Shown: one piece after another, positions 42,309 to 51,177 of the stretch
Layout of the letters: each line of letters begins with the position of its first letter
Position numbering within the stretch: the stretch's first letter is position 1
Source: an uncultured bacterium
Lineage (GTDB): Bacteria; Elusimicrobiota; Elusimicrobia; Elusimicrobiales; Elusimicrobiaceae
Direction: 5' to 3'
NCBI GenBank assembly: GCA_949296525.1
Contig: CASFOP010000004.1
Coordinates: 1 to 64,000, forward strand
Length of the DNA stretch: 64,000 nt
Program-made: the position numbers and the translations under genes
Notes under the pieces: generated by a model
The model's database searches: none
Told to the model about the DNA's origin: nothing
The model's input: only the letters and a program-made list of their open reading frames with translations

Positions 42309-44336
42309 ATGAATTTCTTTCATGTGATGCGTCAAATTGCTTTCTTGTTGCTTGCGTTATGCCTGTGCGCTTGTTCTACTTCTTCCATACAAGAACGCCG
42401 GGCTATGCATTCCATTGAAACCCACCAAACCGCTCCGCAGAAGGCTTTTCTGTGGAAAGATGATATTTATATTAAATATGTCTATGACGGTACGCCTTTT
42501 TATTTTACTGCGCCGGTTGTGCCGGCAGAAGAAAAGGCCGGGCCGTATTCCTTATTAAAACCCAAGCGGGCGTCCGAATCGGACCGCTATGCGCAAGCCC
42601 CCCGTGTCGTGCTGGTGGGCAAAGAGTGGGGGGAAGTGGTTAAGGAAGTCATTTTGTCTCTGGTGCCGCAGCGCAGCGGGCAGGGACGTATTTTATTTAT
42701 AGGGACCTATGAAACCGTATTGTATAAACGTGCAGACGGCACAACTGATTTGGCGGAATTAGCCGATGCTCCGGCAAATGTGCAGATTATAGGCAGGGTA
42801 GAGGCGCAGGAATTTAACCGCCTGCTTTTTGAAAATTTGAAAACCCAAATAGAGGCCTCCGGCGCGCCCTATACGCGTTTTTTGCTCCGGCTGGACAGCG
42901 TCCCGCTGACGCCGTTTATGTATGTGGATATTGAAAACGGGCTGATGACCCCGCTGCAGCTGCCGCCTTATTATGAGCTGGAAAAAGAAATGTCCAGCCT
43001 GGGGTTTTCCACGTCTTTTATCTGGTCTTTTTTTGTAAAAAGTCATGTGTTTGGAATTATCAAAGCCCCGTTTACCTCTTCGTTCCGGCTGCTGTCTTTG
43101 GGGGGCGCTTCCCTTTACACGGCTTTGCCTCCCAGGTACGGGGATTTGAAGGAGGTGCCGCCGCTGAATATTTCCGGCAAAGAAATGGATTTAACGGAAT
43201 TTAATACATGGCTGGACAAGAATATCAGCCGGCAGAATTATAAGGCTTCCGTGCAGCTGCTTATAGACGGAGAAGAATTTTTCCCTCATTTTATTTTGGC
43301 CGCCCAGCGCGCCAGGCATTCCATTTTTACGCGCGTATATATCTTTGGCACCGATCCGTATGGCATTAAAATTGCCGACCTTCTTAAGGCCCGTGCCGCC
43401 GAAGGGCTGGACGTGCGTGTGCTGACCGACGAATTAAACACCGTGCTTAATTTTACCAAACAGCCGGAGCTGAACTATCCGCCTGATTTCGTCATGCCAA
43501 AAAACATCAAAAGCTATATCCGCAAAGATTCCCGTGCCAAAGCACGCACGCATTACAATACTTGGGCGACTTTTGACCATACCAAAGTGTATTTGGTTGA
43601 CCGTGAGCTGGCTTATACGGGCGGAATGAACATCGGGGAAGAGTACCGCTATACCTGGCATGACATGATGGTGGCGCTGCGCGGGCCGGTGGTGGGGCAG
43701 TTGGTAAAAAACTTTTATGAAGCGTGGTCTTTTAACGGCTGGGGCGGGGACTTTGCCGCCGCATACCGTCAGATTTTCAGCAAAAAACAGCGCAAAGCCA
43801 ACCGCGAAGAGCCCGGTATGGTGGATGTGCGCCTGCTCTACACCAAACCCTCCCAGGCGGAGATTTTCTTTGCGCAGCTGGAGGCCATTAAACGCGCCAA
43901 GCGGCGCATTTATATAGAAAATGCCTATTTTTCCGATGACCGTATAGTGGGAGAGCTGATTAAAGCGCGCGGCCGCGGGGTGGACGTGCGCGTAATTTTA
44001 CCAGGGGAAAATGATGTGGGTATTATGGATAAAAACAATCAAATCATGGCCAATAAACTCTGGCGCAACGGCGTGCGCGTATATTTTTATAAAGGCATGA
44101 CGCATGTCAAAGCCGCATTGTATGACGGGTGGGCGGTGGTAGGGTCGGCTAATTTTGACAAGATGAGTCTGTTTGTAAATCAGGAAATGAGTTTGGGTAT
44201 TTCCGATCCGGCTTTTGTGGCAGAACTGGAAGAAAGGTTATTTGAAAAAGATTTTGCCAATTCGGAAGAAATGACCAAAGAGCGTGATGTGGCTTGGACG
44301 GGCTTTATCGTGGGAGCATTAACCAACCAGCTGTAA
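42309..44336 (+). CDS. Phospholipase D-family lipoprotein (cardiolipin synthase-like)
   Basis: 675 residues. Lipoprotein signal (LLALCLCAC). Two HKD motifs: DHTKVYLVDRELAYTGGMNIG (about residue 418) and THVKAALYDGWAVVGSANFD (about 598), with the GG/GS-N downstream residues intact, so both half-sites are complete. The first 290 residues are an unusual extra domain with no family that I know. It could make or remodel phospholipids such as cardiolipin or act as a surface phospholipase. Leaderless start: TACAAT 5 nt before the ATG. Confidence 0.8.
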   Translation: MNFFHVMRQIAFLLLALCLCACSTSSIQERRAMHSIETHQTAPQKAFLWKDDIYIKYVYDGTPFYFTAPVVPAEEKAGPYSLLKPKRASESDRYAQAPRVVLVGKEWGEVVKEVILSLVPQRSGQGRILFIGTYETVLYKRADGTTDLAELADAPANVQIIGRVEAQEFNRLLFENLKTQIEASGAPYTRFLLRLDSVPLTPFMYVDIENGLMTPLQLPPYYELEKEMSSLGFSTSFIWSFFVKSHVFGIIKAPFTSSFRLLSLGGASLYTALPPRYGDLKEVPPLNISGKEMDLTEFNTWLDKNISRQNYKASVQLLIDGEEFFPHFILAAQRARHSIFTRVYIFGTDPYGIKIADLLKARAAEGLDVRVLTDELNTVLNFTKQPELNYPPDFVMPKNIKSYIRKDSRAKARTHYNTWATFDHTKVYLVDRELAYTGGMNIGEEYRYTWHDMMVALRGPVVGQLVKNFYEAWSFNGWGGDFAAAYRQIFSKKQRKANREEPGMVDVRLLYTKPSQAEIFFAQLEAIKRAKRRIYIENAYFSDDRIVGELIKARGRGVDVRVILPGENDVGIMDKNNQIMANKLWRNGVRVYFYKGMTHVKAALYDGWAVVGSANFDKMSLFVNQEMSLGISDPAFVAELEERLFEKDFANSEEMTKERDVAWTGFIVGALTNQL

Positions 44337-44338
44337 GA

Positions 44339-44764
44339 TTAAAACCAGCGGGATTTGTCTTGTCTAAATACCGGCACGGGCCCGTTTTGATAGGGGTCAT
44401 AACGGTGAATGTTGCAGCCGTATTCCGTCAGGGAAATAATTTGCCCCCGCTTATTCCACACGATAAGAGATATTCCTTCAAACTCTTCGCTTTGTCCGTT
44501 TTGCAGTCGGTTTTTAAAGTGCCACTGCACCGCGGTTTGGCTGCCTTGGTGAAAAAATTGCTTGATGTCCCATTGCAGCACTTTGCCGCGCGTGTTCCAT
44601 TCGTCAAACCAGTGCTTTATTTTATCTGCGCCGCGGTATTGCGGGCCCCAGCTTTCGGTATATACGGCCTGCGGGGCAAATAAGCGGGATATGCCCAAAT
44701 CTTTCCCCTTTAGCCACATGGCAAACCAGCGGCGCAGGGCCTTTTCTTTTTCCTGCCTGTTCAT
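44339..44764 (-). CDS. SnoaL/NTF2-like fold protein
   Basis: 141 residues. WFAMWLKGKDLGISRLFAPQAVYTESWGPQYRGADKIKHWFDEW and later AVQWHFKNRLQNGQSEEFEGISLIVWNKRGQIISLTEYG follow the SnoaL-like/NTF2 pattern of a small alpha+beta cone that binds small ligands. The function is unknown. It overlaps the end of rimO by 4 nt and is probably co-expressed with it. Confidence 0.7.
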   Translation of the reverse strand: MNRQEKEKALRRWFAMWLKGKDLGISRLFAPQAVYTESWGPQYRGADKIKHWFDEWNTRGKVLQWDIKQFFHQGSQTAVQWHFKNRLQNGQSEEFEGISLIVWNKRGQIISLTEYGCNIHRYDPYQNGPVPVFRQDKSRWF

Positions 44765-46050
44765 TTGACCAGCGGCTCCAGCGTGCGTTTGTATCCGTCT
44801 GTTTTAACCACTTTGGCCTTAAAAATACGGCCCGGGGCCACGGGGCGGGTAAAAGTTACCTGTCCGTCAATATCCGGCGCGTCTTTGTATGTGCGGCCGA
44901 AAGTTTCCCCATCGGAAATGGCCTCCAGCGTGCTGCCCAGCAGGCGTTTGTTAATGCGGTCTATGACGCGGCTTTGGGCTTCTTCCAGCCGCAGGCGGCG
45001 CTCCCGTTTGAGCTCGGGGCTGACCTGATCCGGCAGGGAATAGGCGGCGGTGCCTTCTTCGCGGAAATATTCAAACACGCCCATATTGTCAAATTCGTAT
45101 TCGTTGACAAAATCCAGCAGTTCTTTGAAATCTTCTTCCGTTTCTCCCGGGAAACCCACAATGAAATTGGTGCGCAGGGAAATATCTTTCACGCGCTTTT
45201 TAAGCATATCCAGCGTGCGGCGTATTTGCGCGGCATCGCAGTGGCGGTTCATGCGTTTTAATACGGGGTCGGCGATGTGTTGCAGGGGAATATCCAGGTA
45301 ATGGAAAATGCGCGGCGTGGAAGCCATCAGTTCGGCCAGCTGCGGCGTTACGCGGTGCGGATAGCCGTACATAATGCGCAGGCGCTTAATGCGGCGGTTG
45401 TCCAGTAACTTTTCCAGCAGTTCGCTCAAACAGGCCTTGCCGTACAAATCCTGACCGTAAGAGGTGGTGTCCTGGGCGATGAGTGAAATTTCTTTTACGC
45501 CGTTTTGCGCCATCAGGTCCGCCTCGCGCAGGATATCTTCCATGGGTTTGGAGCGGTACGGTCCGCGCAAAAAAGGAATGGTGCAGTAAGCACAGCGGTT
45601 GTTGCAGCCGTCGGCCACTTTTAAATAGGCCGTGTGCGGCGCGGTCAGGCTCATTTTGTATTCCGGCAAATATAGGGTTTTGGGCAGGGGGGACAAAAGC
45701 AGGCCGCTTTGGCGCAGGGTGTCTTCTATTTTTTCCTGTCCGGCTATGGAAAACACCAAATCCACCTGCGGAAATTCTTTTAAAATCTGTTCCTTGTATC
45801 GTTCCACCAGGCAGCCCGTTACGGCCACGCGGCCGACCAGGCCCTGTTTTTTCAGTTCCAGCGCGTCGGCAATAGCCTGGTGCGCTTCGTCCACCGCCGA
45901 AGCGATAAATGCACAGGTATTGATAATCAGTACGTCCGCCCCCTCGGGGGAGAGCAAAAGTTCATGCCCTTTGCCGATCAGGCGGGCGGAAAACTCCTCG
46001 CTGTTGGTTAAATTTTTGGGGCAGCCCAGGCTGACAAGGGAAAATTTCAT
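44761..46050 (-). CDS. rimO: Ribosomal protein S12 methylthiotransferase RimO
   Basis: 429 residues, RimO length. UPF0004 domain with SLGCPKNLTNSE, INTCAFI and VTGCLVERY (three Cys for the second cluster), radical-SAM motif CNNRCAYC, ISLIAQDTTSYGQDLYG and HYLDIPLQHI, then a TRAM domain. SLGCPKNL and the Q-D-T-S-YG-DLYG phrase mark RimO rather than MiaB. It methylthiolates the conserved Asp of S12. Leaderless: TGCTAGAAT ends 6 nt before the ATG at 46050. Confidence 0.95.
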   Translation of the reverse strand: MKFSLVSLGCPKNLTNSEEFSARLIGKGHELLLSPEGADVLIINTCAFIASAVDEAHQAIADALELKKQGLVGRVAVTGCLVERYKEQILKEFPQVDLVFSIAGQEKIEDTLRQSGLLLSPLPKTLYLPEYKMSLTAPHTAYLKVADGCNNRCAYCTIPFLRGPYRSKPMEDILREADLMAQNGVKEISLIAQDTTSYGQDLYGKACLSELLEKLLDNRRIKRLRIMYGYPHRVTPQLAELMASTPRIFHYLDIPLQHIADPVLKRMNRHCDAAQIRRTLDMLKKRVKDISLRTNFIVGFPGETEEDFKELLDFVNEYEFDNMGVFEYFREEGTAAYSLPDQVSPELKRERRLRLEEAQSRVIDRINKRLLGSTLEAISDGETFGRTYKDAPDIDGQVTFTRPVAPGRIFKAKVVKTDGYKRTLEPLVK

Positions 46051-46056
46051 ATCTAT

Positions 46057-46065
46057 ATTCTAGCA
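46057..46065 (-). promoter_or_regulatory. Leaderless-type promoter of rimO
   Basis: Reading leftward, TGCTAGAAT (hexamer 46062-46057) ends 6 nt before ATG 46050. Confidence 0.6.
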
Positions 46066-46086
46066 GTTTTGGCCGCCGAGCAGCGT

Positions 46087-47466
46087 TTAAACGGCCAGAT
46101 CTTCGTGCTTGGCGGGCGGTTCGGGTTCTTCGTCCTCGTCGGTTTGGTTCAGCAATGCCATACCGAAGGTGATGACGCCCACGCGGCCTATCAGCATAGC
46201 TGCGATGATAATCAGTTTGCCCAGCGGGCTTAACTGTCCGCTTACACCGGAACTGATACCCGCCGTGGCCAGCGCGGCGGTGGCTTCAAACAGCAAATCC
46301 AAAAACGGCAGGCTTTCCGTCCACACCAGCAAAAACAGCGTTACAAACAGCAGGAAAATATAAAAGATAAAACTGGACGTGGCAATGTACAGGCGGTAAG
46401 TGGGTATTTCTTTGCCCAAAAATGTAATCTGTTTGCGGCCCTGCAAGTGGCTGGATACGATAGCCAGCAAGCAGGTGGCGGCTGTGGTTTTGATACCGCC
46501 TCCCGTACCGGAAGGAGAGCCCCCTACGGACATTAACGCCATCAACACCATCAACGCGCCGGCCGACAGGGCCGAAAGCGGCACGGTGTTAAATCCCGCC
46601 GTCGTCATGGCCGATGTGGCCTGAAAGGCCGCCTGCGCCGCCGTCAGGTGCGGATTGGTAATCAGAATAAAAAAAGTAGCCATCAGCAAAGCGCCCAGCG
46701 TAAACACCACGATGATTTTGCTGGTGTAGGAAATTTCTTTGGTGCGGCGCACCAGCCAGTTAAACATATCCGTCACCACGATAAAACCCATGGCGCCCGC
46801 CAGCGAAAGCACGGAAATGACAATGTTAATGGTTTTGCTGTCGGCAAAAGACACCAGATTGTCCGGAAACAGCGTAATGCCCGCCGTGCAAAAGGCCGAT
46901 ACGCTGTGGAAAATGCCGTACCATACCGCTTCGGCCGCGCCGTATCCGTGGCGGTGGAAATAGTTGTATAAAAACGCCGCGCCGATTAATTCGGCAATAA
47001 ACGTAAAAATAATGGCCGTGCGCAAAAAGTCCTGCAGGCGTACGGTGCGCGGCAGGGCAAACTCCGTATTTAAGACTTCTTTATGGCGCGGGCGCAGGCG
47101 ACGCGAAAAAGACAGGTAGAGAAAGGAGGACATCGTCATATATCCGATACCGCCCGCCTGCACCAGAAGCAAGATGACCAGTTTTCCCAAAAACGTGTAA
47201 GATTCTGCGAAATTGACGCTGTTGAGCCCCGCGGTGGACATGGCCGAAGCAGCCGTGAAAAGGTTGTCCAGCAGGCTCACCTGCCCGTTGTCCATAAACG
47301 GCAGGGACAGGGCCAGCCAGCCCAGCAGGGTGTATAAAATCATGCCCTGCAGAATATTTTGCGACGGGGAGAGGCGCAATACAAACATGGCGTATTTGCG
47401 CAGGGCCGTGTGAATAAATTGGCGGGCGGACTCCCATACATTCCGCCACGAAAAATTTTTAAACAT
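46087..47466 (-). CDS. TrkH/KtrB-family potassium transporter subunit
   Basis: 459 residues. Four pore-loop repeats are seen: SAMSTAGLNSVNF, SAFCTAGITLFPDN, SAMTTAGFNTVPL and AALATAGISSGVSG, each followed by a TM helix, plus GGSPSGTGGGIKTT of the KtrB/TrkH group. It forms the K+ pore. The regulatory TrkA/KtrA subunit is not adjacent. Leaderless start with TACAAT 5 nt before the ATG. Confidence 0.9.
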   Translation of the reverse strand: MFKNFSWRNVWESARQFIHTALRKYAMFVLRLSPSQNILQGMILYTLLGWLALSLPFMDNGQVSLLDNLFTAASAMSTAGLNSVNFAESYTFLGKLVILLLVQAGGIGYMTMSSFLYLSFSRRLRPRHKEVLNTEFALPRTVRLQDFLRTAIIFTFIAELIGAAFLYNYFHRHGYGAAEAVWYGIFHSVSAFCTAGITLFPDNLVSFADSKTINIVISVLSLAGAMGFIVVTDMFNWLVRRTKEISYTSKIIVVFTLGALLMATFFILITNPHLTAAQAAFQATSAMTTAGFNTVPLSALSAGALMVLMALMSVGGSPSGTGGGIKTTAATCLLAIVSSHLQGRKQITFLGKEIPTYRLYIATSSFIFYIFLLFVTLFLLVWTESLPFLDLLFEATAALATAGISSGVSGQLSPLGKLIIIAAMLIGRVGVITFGMALLNQTDEDEEPEPPAKHEDLAV

Positions 47467-47471
47467 ATTTT

Positions 47472-47480
47472 ATTGTAGCA
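47472..47480 (-). promoter_or_regulatory. Leaderless-type promoter of the TrkH-like gene
   Basis: Reading leftward, TGCTACAAT (hexamer 47477-47472) ends 5 nt before ATG 47466. Confidence 0.6.
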
Positions 47481-47603
47481 AGTTTGCCCGCCGGAAAAGC
47501 TATCTGTCGGGCGGGATACGCCAGGAAAAATAAACCCGTACGGGGCAGGGAAAGAAAGACGTCCGGCCGTCCCGCCCGTCCGCCGGACTTCCTTGCCCGC
47601 TAT

Positions 47604-47628
47604 AAAAAACCCCGCCGGAAGGCGGGGT
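47604..47628 (-). terminator. Terminator of the OsmC gene pair (leftward)
   Basis: CCCCGCC (47610-47616) and GGCGGGG (47621-47627) flank GGAA; reading leftward the hairpin is followed by TTTTTTATA. It lies just past the stop of the gene at 47635. Confidence 0.75.
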
Positions 47629-47634
47629 ATATTT

Positions 47635-48024
47635 TTACTCCGCGTCCACGCTGAACTTAATGGCCGGATTTAAACTTTTATGCACGGGGCAGAGGTTGAC
47701 TACGCCCAGGTAGCGTTTGCGCATTTCTTCATTGGTGCCCTGCGGGAAGGTAATGTGCAGGTGCACTTCTTCCAGCCCGCCGGCATTGGGGCCGAAAACG
47801 GATGAAAGCGCAATTTTGGTGCCGTCCATATTATGCCCGTATTTTTGCGCCACCACGCTCATCATGGTCAGCGTGCAGGCGCCCAGTGCGGCCACCAGCA
47901 TTTCGCCCGGGGTCATGTGTTCGTGTTTATCATTGTGTTCGGTGTGCAGCGTATCTTTAACGCCGTCTTTGCTCATGCTTACGCAGGTATCCCCCGTGTA
48001 AGTGCATACGATTTCATTTGCCAT
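47635..48024 (-). CDS. OsmC-family protein 2
   Basis: 129 residues. HMTPGEMLVAALGACTLTMMSVVA carries the first active Cys and VVNLCPVHKSLNPAIKF the second. It lies 9 nt after the third OsmC gene, in the same direction, and shares the CPVH signature with it, so the two are tandem duplicates that have diverged. Shine-Dalgarno aaggagg. Probably reduces organic or other hydroperoxides. Confidence 0.85.
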   Translation of the reverse strand: MANEIVCTYTGDTCVSMSKDGVKDTLHTEHNDKHEHMTPGEMLVAALGACTLTMMSVVAQKYGHNMDGTKIALSSVFGPNAGGLEEVHLHITFPQGTNEEMRKRYLGVVNLCPVHKSLNPAIKFSVDAE

Positions 48025-48033
48025 AAATCCTCC

Positions 48034-48432
48034 TTAATGAATGTGCACGGTTGTTTTAACGTCCGCGCGTAAAGTTTGGTGTACGGGGCAGGCCTTTACC
48101 GCGCCCGCGTAACGCTCTTTCATTTCTTGGGTAAAGTGCGCGGGAAAAGTGATATTTAAAATAAACTCGCCTACACGGCGCGGACTTTCCGCCATGACTT
48201 TGTCTATTTCTATGCGGGTTCCCGTCAGGTCATCCCCGGTGCGCGCGGCCATTTTACCCATAATAGTCAGCACGCAGGACGCAAAGGCCGAGGCCAGCAA
48301 ATCGGTGGGGGAAAACAAACGCCCCTTCCCGCCGTTGTCGGGTGGAAGATCGGTGCGGATTTTTTCGCCCGTGGGGCCGTGGGTCAATTCTGTCTGCCCG
48401 TCGCCCAGGTAAACGGATGTAATTTTGGTCAT
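48034..48432 (-). CDS. OsmC-family protein 3
   Basis: 132 residues with LFSPTDLLASAFASCVLTIMGKMAA and VKACPVHQTLRADV, the two conserved Cys segments of OsmC proteins. First gene of the OsmC pair, preceded by gggaggc. The adjacent leftward HxlR-type gene and divergent cupin suggest a small redox or electrophile-stress cluster (inference). Confidence 0.85.
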   Translation of the reverse strand: MTKITSVYLGDGQTELTHGPTGEKIRTDLPPDNGGKGRLFSPTDLLASAFASCVLTIMGKMAARTGDDLTGTRIEIDKVMAESPRRVGEFILNITFPAHFTQEMKERYAGAVKACPVHQTLRADVKTTVHIH

Positions 48433-48516
48433 AAAGCCTCCCGTTTTTCACAGTCTATCTTTTTGCACGCGGCGGCGGCAAGCAGAAAAAAAGAACTATA
48501 AAAAGCGAAAGAAATA

Positions 48517-48864
48517 TTAAGCGGCTTTCTTTCCGGCCTTGCGCGCGGCGGCTTTTTTATATTTTTCTCCCCATTGGGCCATTACTTCTATGACCGGCAG
48601 GAGGGAGTGCCCTGTAGGGGTCAGGCTGTATTCCACGCGCGGGGGGACTTCCGCATATACTTTGCGCAGGACCAAGCCGTCGGATTCCATATCACGCAGG
48701 TTTTGCGTCAGCACTTTTTGGCTGATGCCGCTGACGGAAGCGCGCAGCTGGCCAAAGCGGCGTGTGCCGTCCATTAAATCGCGCAAAATCAACAGTTTCC
48801 ACTTGTTTCCGATTAATTCTACCGTTGTGGCGACGGGGCAGGGGGGGAAAGGTTTGTGTGGCAT
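48517..48864 (-). CDS. HxlR-family winged-helix regulator
   Basis: 115 residues. CPVATTVELIGNKWKLLILRDLMDGTRRFGQLRASVSGISQKVLTQNLRDMESDGLV, then a wing with PPRVEYSLTPTGHSL, is the HxlR/MarR-like pattern. A single N-terminal Cys at residue 9, in front of the first helix, is where redox-sensing HxlR proteins carry theirs, so it may sense disulfide or electrophile stress. A basic tail ends the protein. It is divergent from the cupin gene and upstream of two OsmC genes that it may control. Confidence 0.9.
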   Translation of the reverse strand: MPHKPFPPCPVATTVELIGNKWKLLILRDLMDGTRRFGQLRASVSGISQKVLTQNLRDMESDGLVLRKVYAEVPPRVEYSLTPTGHSLLPVIEVMAQWGEKYKKAAARKAGKKAA

Positions 48865-48906
48865 AATTTCTCCGTTTCAGGCCGTGCGGCGCAGCCAATA
48901 GTTACC

Positions 48907-48937
48907 AAAAGGTGCTTATATAATAAAAAAGTGCCTA
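48907..48937. promoter_or_regulatory. Possible operator between HxlR and cupin genes
   Basis: Two 12-bp near-direct repeats, AAAAGGTGCTTA (48907-48918) and AAAAAGTGCCTA (48926-48937), match at 10 positions with a 19-bp period, in the 133-bp divergent region. The AT-rich DNA between and after them holds -10-like boxes. They are candidate HxlR sites. Confidence 0.4.
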
Positions 48938-48997
48938 CTTTACAAATGACGCTTACAATTTTTATTATACTATAAAATTCATTTACAGGAGGCTCCT

Positions 48998-49435
48998 ATG
49001 AGCAAAGAATTGCAAACTCTCGCCCAAGGCGAAAATTTCAAAGCTGTCAACGCCGGCCCGTGGGCGGAAATTGCGCAGTATGTAACGGGCCCGTTCCAGG
49101 GAAAAGTGTTTTTGAAAGAGGCGCTGGGCACCACCGGAAGTGAAATTTCTTTCGGCTCCATGCCCGAAGGGGCTGCCGTGCCGTTTTTCCACACGCACAA
49201 AGAAAATGAAGAAGTTTATATCGTGCTGCAGGGCCAGGGGCAAATGCAGATTGACGGGGAAGTGTTTGATATCAAAGAAGGCTCCGTCGTGCGCGTCAGC
49301 CCCAAAGGCGTGCGCAATATCAAAGCCGGCAAAGGCGGACTGGTGTTTATGTGCATGCAGGCCAAAGCCGGCTCCCTGCGGGAATGGACGGGAGACGATG
49401 CCGCGTCCGCTGAAGCGCAAGCCAAGTGGAAATAA
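48998..49435 (+). CDS. Cupin-domain protein
   Basis: 145 residues. VPFFHTHKENEEVYIVLQGQGQMQIDGEVFDIKEGSVVRVSPKGVRNIKAG is a complete single-domain cupin with metal-binding His/Glu (HTHKENEE) and a Pro-Gly-type second motif. The specific role is unknown; such small cupins bind a metal and a small molecule. Strong Shine-Dalgarno (aggaggctcct). Divergent from the HxlR regulator, a common arrangement for a regulated stress gene. Confidence 0.85.
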   Translation: MSKELQTLAQGENFKAVNAGPWAEIAQYVTGPFQGKVFLKEALGTTGSEISFGSMPEGAAVPFFHTHKENEEVYIVLQGQGQMQIDGEVFDIKEGSVVRVSPKGVRNIKAGKGGLVFMCMQAKAGSLREWTGDDAASAEAQAKWK

Positions 49436-49499
49436 TCTGTCCGCTTTTTCCACGATTCCCGCGCTATATCCGCGGGGATATTTATGGAGAGTTCTGCAA

Positions 49500-49530
49500 A
49501 ACACCCCGGGGTTAAACTCCGGGGTGTTTC
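49500..49530 (+). terminator. Terminator after the cupin gene
   Basis: AACACCCCGG (49500-49509) pairs with CCGGGGTGTT (49519-49528), followed by TTC. Confidence 0.75.
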
Positions 49531-49581
49531 ATAAATAGTTCTTATCATAATTTCTGAGTGGAAAGCCGGGCTGTTTAATGA

Positions 49582-49628
49582 TAAAAAAACTGCCAAATTT
49601 ACAATTAATTGGCAGTAAATTTGGCAGT
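49582..49628 (-). terminator. Terminator of tRNA-Asn with 14-bp perfect stem
   Basis: ACTGCCAAATTTAC (49589-49602) and GTAAATTTGGCAGT (49615-49628) are exact inverted repeats with a 12-nt loop. Reading leftward, after the tRNA, the hairpin is followed by TTTTTTTAT. Confidence 0.75.
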
Positions 49629-49644
49629 ATCCCTTCTTAAAATG

Positions 49645-49716
49645 CTCCCCGAGTAGGACTCGAACCTACAACCTACCGGTTAACAGCCGGTCGCTCCACC
49701 ATTGAGCTATCGGGGA
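49645..49716 (-). tRNA. tRNA-Asn (anticodon GTT)
   Basis: Minus strand. Acceptor stem TCCCCGA with TCGGGGA, D-arm AGCTCAATGGTGGAGC, anticodon stem-loop CCGGCTGTTAACCGG with GTT, T-arm GTAGGTTCGAGTCCTAC, discriminator G. The 3' CCA is not encoded, so the CCA-adding enzyme must finish it. Confidence 0.95.
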
Positions 49717-49798
49717 ATAAATCGTGTTTACTTCCGACCTATTTATTTTACCTAAAAAAAAATACTTTGTAAATAGTTCATTTTTCCGTCGGGAAAAA

Positions 49799-51127
49799 TT
49801 ATTTGGTTTGCGGCAGGTGCGCCGTGCGCCGCACCCGCGTTCCCGCTTTGTATTCCAAAAGAGCTTGTTGTTTCTTTTTGATTTTTTCTTCCGGCGGCAG
49901 CGGTGTTTTGCCGGAGGTGGCGGCCCAAAAGTCTTTGTCTTTGCGCCGTGTTATGCTCCAAATCACTAGCCCCGCAAACACCAGCGCGATAAACGCCAGC
50001 GTGACGTGCAGGCCTGCGCCGTGCATCAGCAAGGCAATCAGCAGTACGCAGACGCTTTCCACCGTGTAAGAGGCCGTACCGAAAAGCCCCAGTATTTTAC
50101 CGCGCACATTTTCCGGCGCGCGCAGCAAAATCAGGGTGGATATCATGGCGGAAAACGCCCCGAAAGGCATACCGCACAACACCGTGGCCGCCAGCACCAA
50201 CGGCTTGGGCAAATTAAAGTACAGCACTAAAACAGACAGCAAATAAGCGGCATAGTTGGCCGTCAGCAAGGTAAAAAATTTAAATTTTCTGGCGGCCTGG
50301 GCAAAACGCACCGCCCCCAGAAAAGCACCCAGCCCGAAGGAGGCGCCTAACAATCCCAGATACACCGTACCGTATCCGTAATGATAAATATATCCGGGCA
50401 CAAGCAGCAGCTCCCAGGACTGCCCCAAAATAAAGAAGGGCATGGTAAATAAAATGCTTTGGCGCAGGATATCGTCTTTACGCAGTAAATCGCGGGCGTG
50501 GCGGAAAGTGGTGGGGTTGGGCTGCGTGCGTTTATTGCGGCGGCTGTAAATTCGGACACTTAACAGAACAATCATCAAACACATCGCCGCCACGGCCAGC
50601 CAGGAGGCAAACAGTCCCGCCACTGCAATCAAAACGCCGCCCAACAGCGGCCCGAATACGGCCATAAACCCGTCCAGCGCTTCCACCACTCCCGTCGTGC
50701 GCGAAAGCGGCACTTCGGCATAGCGGGAGAATGTGGGCGCCAGTGCGGTGCGCGCCAGCTGGCCGGGCGCGTCAAAAAAAGAACTCAAAAAAATCAACAG
50801 ACCGATCAGCCAGGGATAATCTATTCCCCGCCAAATCAAAATGGGAATCAGCCCCAGCAGGATAAACTGAATCAGTTCACAGGCCAGCATGGTTTTGGAG
50901 CGGCCCAGTTTATCTATAATCTGCCCGCCGAAAAGCGAAGAAAAAATATTGGGCAGCAAAGAGCAAAACGCGATAAACCCCGTCCATAACAAACTGCCGG
51001 TGGTACTCAAAACGTACCACGGGAGCAGCAACTGCATGAACTGGTTGACCAAAGACGAAGTCCCCTCGGCCGTCCAAAGTAGCCGAAGCGGCGTTTTGCT
51101 GTCTGCACGTCGTGATATAAGCAGCAT
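49799..51127 (-). CDS. Major facilitator superfamily transporter (MFS-3/TetA-like)
   Basis: 442 residues with about twelve TM helices. LFGGQIIDKLGRSKTMLACELIQ is the MFS motif between helices 2 and 3, and VVEALDGFMAVFGPLLGGVLI a later one. The overall type is the drug-efflux-like MFS with MLLISRRADSKTPLRLLWTAEGTSSLVNQF at the start. The cytoplasmic tail is long and basic. Substrate unknown. A TATAAT and a weak purine run precede the start. Confidence 0.8.
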   Translation of the reverse strand: MLLISRRADSKTPLRLLWTAEGTSSLVNQFMQLLLPWYVLSTTGSLLWTGFIAFCSLLPNIFSSLFGGQIIDKLGRSKTMLACELIQFILLGLIPILIWRGIDYPWLIGLLIFLSSFFDAPGQLARTALAPTFSRYAEVPLSRTTGVVEALDGFMAVFGPLLGGVLIAVAGLFASWLAVAAMCLMIVLLSVRIYSRRNKRTQPNPTTFRHARDLLRKDDILRQSILFTMPFFILGQSWELLLVPGYIYHYGYGTVYLGLLGASFGLGAFLGAVRFAQAARKFKFFTLLTANYAAYLLSVLVLYFNLPKPLVLAATVLCGMPFGAFSAMISTLILLRAPENVRGKILGLFGTASYTVESVCVLLIALLMHGAGLHVTLAFIALVFAGLVIWSITRRKDKDFWAATSGKTPLPPEEKIKKKQQALLEYKAGTRVRRTAHLPQTK

Positions 51128-51177
51128 TGTTTCCCCTGGAGAAATTATATAAAATGGGGGGACAGAAGGGGGAAAGT

